Below are positions 1-7,094 of a stretch of 64,000 nucleotides of DNA, one piece after another. The first letter of the stretch is position 1, and the number at the start of each line of letters is the position of its first letter. Source of the stretch: Parashewanella spongiae (GTDB lineage: Bacteria > Pseudomonadota > Gammaproteobacteria > Enterobacterales > Shewanellaceae); NCBI RefSeq assembly GCF_004358345.1, contig NZ_CP037952.1:558001-622000 (forward strand), given 5' to 3'. The translations under genes and the position numbers were made by a program. The notes beneath the pieces were generated by a model. That model saw only the letters and a program-made list of their open reading frames with translations. It was not told the DNA's origin and ran no database searches.

Positions 1-2
1 CT

Positions 3-1529
3 GGTGGTGTTGCATCAGATTCACCGACACTTGAGCAAGTTAAAAGTGATGAAGATGAGCCAGAAGTATTATCTTTTCAAGGAGAAGATGAAGACTGTGA
101 AGAATTTGAAGTGATAAATATGACTTTCGATGATTTGATTGCCATGAATGATGATCCAAAGCATAGTTTATCTGAGCAGCACCTCCATATGTTTCTTGGA
201 GGGAGAGAGGAATTTGAAAAGCAACATAAAAAAGAACCTGCACTGAGTAATATTGAAATAACACAACATCTAGATTTAGCCGCGGGGACAAGCAAATCTG
301 AGAATGGTTTGCTGATGTCAACGAGCGACTCAGAGACTCACTCAGTTGAACAGGAAGAAAAACCAGAGGTTGAAGTAATTAATTTACCGGGCCAAACACT
401 CAGCTTTCAAGAACGTACAACACCTACCTCACTTTACATACAATCTCTTTATGAGCCAAGTCAACTTTGGTCAAGTGGTGAAGCATTAGCCCAAGAGCTT
501 CCTGATAATGAAAAAAATATGGCATCATCTGAATCTGTTGAATCGGCAACTATGGTTGATGAAAATATCAGTAGCGTAGAAATTGATGCTATCACAGGCA
601 TAGCTCAATATACGATTGCTAGGAAAGATGGTGTAGTGACAAGCCCATCACCACAAAAAGCAGAAGAAATACAAGATGTAAAGCATAAACATAAGTATAA
701 GTATAAGTATAAGTATAAGCTTGAACATAAACATACCCATCAAACAAATAGTGAAGTATGGATAGAAGAACTCTTAAAAAACCGGCTTAAGAACCATAAT
801 GTAGATAGCATGAAGTCAGAGGACTCTGTTGGTCTTGTAATGACTAAGCGCATGGAGGCTTCAATTAGGAAAAAATGCGGTGCAGAACACGATGAAAGCA
901 TGAAGTTACAATTTGAGAAGGGCCGAGAAATTCAAAAAGCACATGAAAAGCAGTTGGTGCCAACGAAATTGACAGTTGCTAAGCTCAATAAATGGAGCTA
1001 TGTTCCAGCAGCACGTGATCCATTAGCTCCTAAACCAACTTTAACAAAAGCAGAATCAATAGCGACAGTTATAACATTAAATGATGTCACTAAACGGCTT
1101 GATTTTGCAGCCAATAACTTGTTGATACTGTTTTGTGATGACACTTGGGGTAAACATTATTTTAATATTAATTATGGAAAAGGACATGACGTATCACCGC
1201 CAATCTATAGTTTGATTTTCAATGATTGGAGAAGAAAAGCACTGCAGAAAACATTGAAGATCATATGCCTAGTTAACGGTGATGCGAACGAAGCCATGAA
1301 TTTGTTCAAACGTTTAGGAGTAAGCCCAGGCAAGAGTGGGTATGGTGAAATCATTAGCATGGTAGCCGAAGCTTCAGTTGTAAAGAACATACTCTTTCAA
1401 AAAGAGAGCCATGAAGATGGTGATTGGGCATTACGTGTTATTTGTGACGATGCTGCGGTGCTAAATGAATTAGCTGAACATAAAGAGTTAGTAGGTATTA
1501 ATTTTAAAGGATTCAGGCTAGAAGACTAA
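3..1529 (+). CDS. Hypothetical protein with charged Lys/His/Tyr repeat, 5'-truncated by window edge
   Basis: I do not recognise this gene. The frame is open from the first base of the window, so the true start lies upstream; the GTG at 111 is only an internal codon. The visible 509 residues are acidic and Ser/Thr/Glu-rich for about 220 residues. A Lys-His/Lys-Tyr dipeptide run follows, encoded by hexanucleotide repeats near 680-745. The C-terminal half, from about 1030, looks folded and mixed alpha/beta. There is no signal peptide or membrane segment in the visible part. It is followed by a hairpin (1529-1553) and then a MITE. Its low-complexity style resembles the 937-residue protein at 2961, so it may belong to the same class of accessory, possibly secreted proteins; that is inference only. 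Confidence 0.7.
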   Translation, partial: GGVASDSPTLEQVKSDEDEPEVLSFQGEDEDCEEFEVINMTFDDLIAMNDDPKHSLSEQHLHMFLGGREEFEKQHKKEPALSNIEITQHLDLAAGTSKSENGLLMSTSDSETHSVEQEEKPEVEVINLPGQTLSFQERTTPTSLYIQSLYEPSQLWSSGEALAQELPDNEKNMASSESVESATMVDENISSVEIDAITGIAQYTIARKDGVVTSPSPQKAEEIQDVKHKHKYKYKYKYKLEHKHTHQTNSEVWIEELLKNRLKNHNVDSMKSEDSVGLVMTKRMEASIRKKCGAEHDESMKLQFEKGREIQKAHEKQLVPTKLTVAKLNKWSYVPAARDPLAPKPTLTKAESIATVITLNDVTKRLDFAANNLLILFCDDTWGKHYFNINYGKGHDVSPPIYSLIFNDWRRKALQKTLKIICLVNGDANEAMNLFKRLGVSPGKSGYGEIISMVAEASVVKNILFQKESHEDGDWALRVICDDAAVLNELAEHKELVGINFKGFRLED

Positions 1530-1553
1530 CATGGTGTATATAAATCACCATGT
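1529..1553 (+). terminator. Hairpin after the first gene
   Basis: A 9-bp perfect inverted repeat (AACATGGTG / CACCATGTT) starts at the end of the stop codon. It lacks a clear T-tract, so it is a weak candidate terminator or an mRNA 3'-end stabiliser. Confidence 0.4.
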
Positions 1554-1554
1554 T

Positions 1555-2105
1555 ATATTAATTACAGGTAATTAATCTCTCACTCAGCAAGAGATAAAGG
1601 TTTTCAGTACAAGGCGCATGTTCGAAGTACTATATTCCCTACGGCCGCCATACAAAACTGGCGTTCAACACACTTCGTGCTTTTGTCGGGATAATTCAAG
1701 AAGGTGCAACGCAGTAATGGAAACCTTTAGCCTTGCCCTTCGGGAGCTTGTATGTGCTCACTTTGGTTTATAAACCTAAATAAATCGGTTGAACGCACAA
1801 TTTAGCTTTAATCTATTGAAGTTAAATACAAAACTAAACAACCCTAATTCACCCATCAGGTGAGTGCTGAACATTCATATACTTGCCAAAACCACCGCTA
1901 GCTGCGTTATAAATTTTGCAAGTAGTTATTCTACTTGCAAAAGTTACAACGCAGATAGCAGTCATTTTAGCAAGCTTGTGAGCGTAGAGCACTTCACTCA
2001 TTGGGTGAAAGCCATGATGATAAAATCATCATATTGCTCAAGCAGTTACTCATATACTCAGCGTTCAACTGATGATTTTAGATATAATTACTGTAAATAG
2101 GTATT
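1555..2105 (+). repeat. MITE family 1, composite copy with a nested family 3/2 hybrid
   Basis: The left end (1555) carries the family-1 terminal sequence (AATTACAGTAATTAA type, here with one extra G), and the right end (about 2084-2105) carries its inverted partner. The left 215 bp match the family-1 copies at 6036, 9904, 34839 and 51509. From 1771 the internal part is replaced by a family 3/2 hybrid. It lies between the convergent ends of the genes stopping at 1529 and 2120. It is non-coding; the ORF at 1864-2100 lies wholly in repeat sequence. Confidence 0.8.
1771..2083 (+). repeat. Hybrid of repeat families 3 (left) and 2 (right)
   Basis: Positions 1771 to about 1920 match the family-3 elements at 16444 and 26214. 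From about 1920 to 2083 the sequence matches family 2 (18617, 35110, 39630, 44069). The switch falls in a stretch shared by both families around ACTTGCAA, which suggests recombination between related elements. It is nested inside the family-1 copy. Confidence 0.75.
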
Positions 2106-2119
2106 AATTCTGGTTTTAT

Positions 2120-2695
2120 TTAGCGACATATTTTTGATAAATCAGCAGGGCGGTAATTGACTGACTTTAATACCTTTCCTTTGCGAATCGTTTTACCTTC
2201 CATTACAATATCTTCAGCACATTTTGCTATTATATATTGGTTTTTGTTGACTCCAGAAAGTTTCACGCCTTGTTCTTGGTAAAAATCAACCGTTTGTTGA
2301 AATTCACGCTCATCGTGGCACACCTTACTCATGTTACTTGAATGAATTTCATCCCAGCAGCGAATAAAATCAATTTTTAAGTTATTTGCGACGGCTAAAA
2401 ACAAATCTAATAAATAGCTAATAGAAGCATTGTCATTAAAATATTTTACTCCCATGTGCACCATTCTTCCCATTAGAACATAAACGGAATCAACGATGGC
2501 GTCGGCTTGTTCAATTAACGAGTCAGCTTCAGCAAGCTCAGTTAGTTCCTCGATAATTAAAGACGTATGTAGAGTATCGAGTTGCAAGTTTAAACTTTCA
2601 GCGTCTTCAACAGGTAAGTCAAAAGTACTGCGAAATTCATAAATATCACGGTACAAATGTTCATAGATGGTTTGATTAATGTAGGAGAGTTGCAT
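2120..2695 (-). CDS. MazG-like nucleoside triphosphate pyrophosphohydrolase family protein
   Basis: A 191-residue all-alpha protein. Residues 49-76 read as a helical EExxE segment followed by ExxD-like acidic residues (IIEELTELAEAD, then DAIVDSVYVLMG). This is the Mg-binding signature of the all-alpha NTP pyrophosphatase superfamily (MazG, PRA-PH, dUTPase-like). Such enzymes hydrolyse NTPs to NMP and pyrophosphate and often cleanse the nucleotide pool; the substrate here cannot be read from sequence. The ATG at 2695 is preceded by AGGA at a good distance. The gene stands alone; the composite MITE ends 15 bp beyond its stop. Confidence 0.75.
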   Translation of the reverse strand: MQLSYINQTIYEHLYRDIYEFRSTFDLPVEDAESLNLQLDTLHTSLIIEELTELAEADSLIEQADAIVDSVYVLMGRMVHMGVKYFNDNASISYLLDLFLAVANNLKIDFIRCWDEIHSSNMSKVCHDEREFQQTVDFYQEQGVKLSGVNKNQYIIAKCAEDIVMEGKTIRKGKVLKSVNYRPADLSKICR

Positions 2696-2960
2696 TAGAG
2701 GTTCCTTTTGATAATAGTCTTATTTTGAAATGGCCATACTTGCTTTTACGAGCAAAACGAATAAATACGGCTAATAAAATCAAATACAAAAAATGATCCA
2801 CAGATTATAAGAGGTAATTATTTTATATACAGAAAAAATCTTATTAAAAGTCGAAGGTTTACATAACAATACTGGCAGATACCGTGATTACTTAAAAAGC
2901 ATATTTACGCTTTCAAAGAGCTCAATAAAAGAAGCAATCGATGTGCGTGAGGAAAAATAA

Positions 2961-5774
2961 ATGGCTACTGCTGCTGAATCTGTAAGCTCGAGTACAATTC
3001 TTTATAATCCTGAAACTTGTTTTGATAATATATCAGAAAGTGAAAAAGCGATTTTGGACTCTGCGCTGACAGGCAAAGCCGTGGAGGACATCATTACATT
3101 GAGCATTGCTTATAACGGTCATGAATCGAGGGATTTTAGTTATAAAATTACCTTTCTGGAAGGGAAGAGGATAGTGCTCGAAGATAGTAGCGACAGAGAG
3201 GTTAACGGGACTTTGGCGGGGAAGCCCAAAGCACTAAGTGATGAGTTTTATGATCGTAAAATTCGCGAATCTCTTGTGACTTATTTTAAAATGCTTGGTA
3301 CTTCTGATTCGTCTACTTTTAAGCAAGACACTAGTCTTGAGCAAGATATTATTCTTGAAGAAGGCACTAGTCATAAGCAAGACACCACTCTTGAAGAAGA
3401 CACTAGCTCTACTCTAGAGCAAGCTACTACGCCTGAGCAAAACACTAGTCATAAGCAAGATACCACTCTTGCGGAAGGAGCTAGTCATAAGCAAGACACC
3501 ACTCTTGAAGAAGACACTACGCTTGAGCAAAACATTAGTCTTGAGGAAGGTGCTAGTCATAAGCAAGATACCACTCTTGCGGAAGGAGCTAGTCATAAGC
3601 AAGACACTACTCTTGAAGAAGACACTACGCTTGAGCAAAACACTAGTCTTAAGCAATATACTAGCTCTACTCTAGAGCAAGCAACTACGCCTGAGCAAAA
3701 CACTAGTCTTGAGGAAGGTGCTAGTCATAAGCAAGAAATTGCTTTTGAGGAAGACGCTAGCCATAAGCAAGACATTACTCTTGTAGAAGACACGAGTCAT
3801 AAGCAAGACAGTACTCTTGAAGAAGACACGAGTCATAAGCAAAACACTACTCTTGAGGAAGAAACGAGTCATAAGCAAGATACTAGTTCTACTCTAGAGC
3901 AAGCCTCTACGCCTGAGCATGACATGACTCTTGAGGAAGGCGCTAGTCTTGAGCAAGACATTATTCTTGAGCAAGACATTATTCTTGAGGAAGGCGCTAG
4001 TCATAAGCAAGACATTACTCTTGAAGAAGACACTAGTTCTACTCTAGAGCAAGCCTCTACGGCTGAGCAAGACACTTCTATAGGGAATGGAGACGCTCAT
4101 CATATCGTTCAAAGTTCACCATTGAACAGCCCTGACCCTGATATGACGGGATTTAAGACTTCTGTTCAAGTGCCGTTTGAAGGTGATGTTAATGGAACAT
4201 CGGGCATTAAAATTGATGATTCCGTTGATGGTGTACCTACAAAAAGCACTAGTACAGAGCCCAAATTTGACTCAGAAAAAATAACAATGGAGTCTGGCAA
4301 AGCGCTTTCAGGTGTAAAAATAACAGATGAAAACAGCGAAGAAACAACTAGTGTTTTTGCTAACTCATTAAAAGTCGATACAGTGTCAATAATCCGAGAC
4401 GGACAAAGCACCACTCAAAATTATCAAGTGGAGCCAGTGGATGGTGATAATACTGTGCTCAGATACCATGAGGAAAGTATGGATAGTGCGAATCAGCCAG
4501 CTACTCAAAGTTTGACAAAACACTTAAACCCAGCCCTTCAGCTTACTTTAGCTGAAGTTGACGCTCCGTTAGCGAGAGATCATTCTAGCTCTCGCGCTAG
4601 TTTAAACAGAGACTTAGAAAATTCTATTTCAAGTTACGGAAGTACCCGATCAAAAAAATCTCAGCCTCCACAAGTAGAACGTCCTGACTCTCCAGAGGGA
4701 AAGGAACATAGAAGTTTAACTTCATCCTCAACCCCACCCCCACCCCCAGTAAGAAAAAGGGGTGAAAATAGTGACTCCCAAACTGAAGAAATACAGGCAT
4801 CAGGAAAGTTAGGCAAGCATGAGCCAGAAAAGCCTAAATTTGATTCGAGAAAAATTACTGTTGAATATAGAAAAGGGATGGATGAGGCAAAAATTAAAGA
4901 TGGTAATACTTTAGAAACTACAAATGCTTTCGCAAAGGAACTTAAGAAAGGGGCGGAGCTGACAGTGGTTGTCATAAAAGATGGCACGACATCAGAACAT
5001 ACTTTTAAAGTTACTAAGGAAGGGGGGCTGATCAAATTAAATAATACAAGCTGGTTCAAGTCAGATAAAAATATTACAAAAACGCTCACGTGTTATTTAC
5101 AGCGTGCGAGGGAATATTCATCACAAGATGAAGAGGCCGAAGCTAACTGGCAGCCATCTGAGTCCGAACTAGATAGAGTTAGTAAAGGCTCATGGGATGA
5201 CATAGGTGAATCAGAACTTAATGCTTTATCCGTTCCATCTATGGGAAACTCAAGCAAAGTAGAGGATAGTACTAGCTTAGGTGACTCAACTAGATTGGAA
5301 GCTGCCAAAACAGTAACTGAACCACAAACTCACCAAGTTGATCAACAAACTGTTTTAAAATGGAACTTAGGTAATCAGTTCACATTAGTAACTTCTTCTT
5401 GTAAAAAGTCACTAAAAACGACTTTTAAAGATATAAAACATGGGGACAACCTATTTATTCGCATAGAAAAAAATGGCAAAACAAAGATGAGGGGCTTTTC
5501 TGTTATTACAAAAGGTGCCGATTTAATATTTAGGGAACACTCAGACAGCATTTTTGGTGGCGGGGCTAGTGGTATGGCGAGAGGCATGGAGCGTTTTGTG
5601 AAAAAAATCTTAACTGAGTCGAGTTCAGAATCGCTAGAAAATTATGGTTCTCGTAGTCGTCCAATCAACATACCTCCTGAACAGCTAATCGAAGGAGAAC
5701 AATCTTCGAACAGTACTAGCCCTGCGCTATCAGTAGTAAGTGCTGCTGCTTTCCCCGCACACGGCTCAAGTTAA
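2961..5774 (+). CDS. Large repeat protein: four copies of an ~90-residue domain with hexapeptide linker
   Basis: The function is unknown. I see a modular 937-residue protein. An N-terminal domain (about 12-115) is followed by a degenerate hexapeptide-repeat linker (120-371; units such as TSHKQD, TTLEED, TSLEQN). Two clear homologous domains start at 434 and 625; both begin PKFDS-x-KIT and continue with AKIxDxNxxETTxxFA. A fourth, more divergent copy starts near 797. The N-terminal domain shares the pattern of a beta-rich core, a charged turn and a terminal amphipathic helix. A proline-rich stretch (PPPPPV) and Ser-rich linkers separate the domains. No signal peptide or TM segment is seen. The start ATG has GAGG 9 bp upstream. 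The hexapeptide DNA repeats (18/36 bp) suggest length variation between strains without frameshifting. A secreted or surface role is possible but unproven. Confidence 0.8.
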   Translation: MATAAESVSSSTILYNPETCFDNISESEKAILDSALTGKAVEDIITLSIAYNGHESRDFSYKITFLEGKRIVLEDSSDREVNGTLAGKPKALSDEFYDRKIRESLVTYFKMLGTSDSSTFKQDTSLEQDIILEEGTSHKQDTTLEEDTSSTLEQATTPEQNTSHKQDTTLAEGASHKQDTTLEEDTTLEQNISLEEGASHKQDTTLAEGASHKQDTTLEEDTTLEQNTSLKQYTSSTLEQATTPEQNTSLEEGASHKQEIAFEEDASHKQDITLVEDTSHKQDSTLEEDTSHKQNTTLEEETSHKQDTSSTLEQASTPEHDMTLEEGASLEQDIILEQDIILEEGASHKQDITLEEDTSSTLEQASTAEQDTSIGNGDAHHIVQSSPLNSPDPDMTGFKTSVQVPFEGDVNGTSGIKIDDSVDGVPTKSTSTEPKFDSEKITMESGKALSGVKITDENSEETTSVFANSLKVDTVSIIRDGQSTTQNYQVEPVDGDNTVLRYHEESMDSANQPATQSLTKHLNPALQLTLAEVDAPLARDHSSSRASLNRDLENSISSYGSTRSKKSQPPQVERPDSPEGKEHRSLTSSSTPPPPPVRKRGENSDSQTEEIQASGKLGKHEPEKPKFDSRKITVEYRKGMDEAKIKDGNTLETTNAFAKELKKGAELTVVVIKDGTTSEHTFKVTKEGGLIKLNNTSWFKSDKNITKTLTCYLQRAREYSSQDEEAEANWQPSESELDRVSKGSWDDIGESELNALSVPSMGNSSKVEDSTSLGDSTRLEAAKTVTEPQTHQVDQQTVLKWNLGNQFTLVTSSCKKSLKTTFKDIKHGDNLFIRIEKNGKTKMRGFSVITKGADLIFREHSDSIFGGGASGMARGMERFVKKILTESSSESLENYGSRSRPINIPPEQLIEGEQSSNSTSPALSVVSAAAFPAHGSS

Positions 5775-6035
5775 ATCTCAAAGAACAAGTTTCAAATCCA
5801 CAGAAAGAAGGTGGTGAAAATGCAAATGACACATAATTGTTAAAGATTTCCATCATGTAAAACCAAGCCTGTGAATTATGAATTTCGAACTTTATGTAAA
5901 AATTTTTGTGGTTTTTGATCTTTGACAAGTACAAAGAGGAAACAACGAGCGATTCACGATGTTTTAAGCTAAAATTACCCTCCAAGTGTAGCCTTTGAAA
6001 TGGGTTAATCTTTAAAAACTCTGAAACATAGGGTT

Positions 6036-6398
6036 ATAGCAATTACAGTAATTAAATGCTCAACTCAGAGCTATGTATGTGCTCAAAGTGCAATCGAAAT
6101 TGATGAAGACATAGTTGTTACCGATAAACAAAATTGTCGTTATTACATTGCTACGTCAAGACAATTTTGAGAAGTATTCTTTATAAACCAAAGTGAGCAC
6201 ATACAAGTTCCCGAAGGGCAAGACTAAAGGGTTCCATTACTACGTTACAAACACTTGAATTATCCCGACAAAAGCACGAAGTGCGTTGAACGCCAGTTTC
6301 GTATGGCGGCCGTAGGGAATATGGTACTTCGAGCTTGTGTCTTGCACTGAAACCCTTTAGTTCTTGCTGAGTGAGAGATTAATTACTGTAATTGGTAT
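6036..6398 (-). repeat. MITE family 1, full-length copy, inverted orientation
   Basis: It is bounded by terminal inverted repeats (AATTACAGTAATTAA and complement) and collinear in reverse with the copies at 9904 and 51509. It ends 36 bp before the GTG of the downstream phosphoribosyltransferase gene, so it could supply or replace promoter sequence. The remaining intergenic stretch, 5775-6035, shows nothing I can identify. Confidence 0.85.
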
Positions 6399-6434
6399 TA
6401 TGTATTTGATAAAAATAACAATGAGGACATACTT

Positions 6435-7001
6435 GTGACTGATAAGCATTATATTACCGCACAACAATTGCTGGAAGACTCTTTTAAAGTAGCGGCACAA
6501 GTGTATGAAAGCGGTTTTAGACCACAGTTTATCGTTGGAATTTGGCGAGGTGGTGCCCCAATAGGTATTGCAGTGCAAGAATATTTTGACTTTAAAAAAA
6601 TAGAAACCGATCACATTGCTGTACGTACCTCTTCGTATTACGGCATTGGTACAGATAAACAAAACAAAGAAATTAAAGTACACGGCTTGCATTATATTAT
6701 CGAGAACGCCAATGCGGATGATGGACTGCTTATTGTGGATGATGTGTTTGATTCTGGTCGCAGCATTCATGCTTTAATTGAAAAACTTAAACAACAAATG
6801 CGTTTAAACTTACCAAAAGATATTCGTATTGCTTGTCCATACTATAAGCCCGAAAATAGGGCGGTTCCGATTACACCTGACTACTATATTCATGAGTCTA
6901 AAGAATGGTTAGTATTTCCACATGAAGTTTCAGGCTTAACTGTTGAAGAAATAGCTTCTGGGAAAGGTGACTTAGCTAATATAAGACATTTATTTAAGTA
7001 A
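6435..7001 (+). CDS. Phosphoribosyltransferase family protein (hypoxanthine/xanthine PRTase-like)
   Basis: A 188-residue type-I phosphoribosyltransferase. The PRPP-binding loop is visible as LLIVDDVFDSGRSIHAL at about 99-115, preceded by a hydrophobic strand and the acidic pair DD. The N-terminal strand FIVGIWRGGAPIG (about 33-45) is the second PRPP/pyrophosphate contact. The family transfers the ribose phosphate of PRPP to a purine base in salvage; the size and motif order resemble bacterial xanthine/hypoxanthine enzymes of the Gpt type. The exact base is uncertain. The GTG start at 6435 is supported by GAGGAC about 8 bp upstream. It is monocistronic, with a strong hairpin just downstream. 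Confidence 0.85.
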   Translation: MTDKHYITAQQLLEDSFKVAAQVYESGFRPQFIVGIWRGGAPIGIAVQEYFDFKKIETDHIAVRTSSYYGIGTDKQNKEIKVHGLHYIIENANADDGLLIVDDVFDSGRSIHALIEKLKQQMRLNLPKDIRIACPYYKPENRAVPITPDYYIHESKEWLVFPHEVSGLTVEEIASGKGDLANIRHLFK

Positions 7002-7017
7002 TATTTTTTGAGATTGA

Positions 7018-7047
7018 AAGGCTAGGTAATTGGTATTACCTAGCCTT
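7018..7047. terminator. Strong hairpin between convergent genes
   Basis: A 13-bp perfect inverted repeat (AAGGCTAGGTAAT / ATTACCTAGCCTT) with a 4-nt loop. It lies between the PRTase stop (7001) and the stop of the convergent aminopeptidase gene (7095). It is a probable bidirectional transcription end, although a U-tract is not obvious. Confidence 0.6.
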
Positions 7048-7094
7048 AGCTGTGCGTAACGAAATCTATAAAAGCTCAGGCTATGTATCCTTAA

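Noticed and set aside
1864-2100. ORF of 78 codons
   Set aside because: Lies entirely in the hybrid family 3/2 repeat; the same reading appears in another repeat copy (35240-35461), so it is repeat sequence, not a gene.
3414-3878. Several overlapping ORFs on both strands in the hexapeptide region
   Set aside because: Stop-free frames produced by the 18/36-bp coding repeat; shadows of the 937-residue protein.
3318-4076. Direct repeats considered as a CRISPR array
   Set aside because: Repeats are contiguous, translate in one frame as hexapeptides, and have no unique spacers of constant length; no cas genes.
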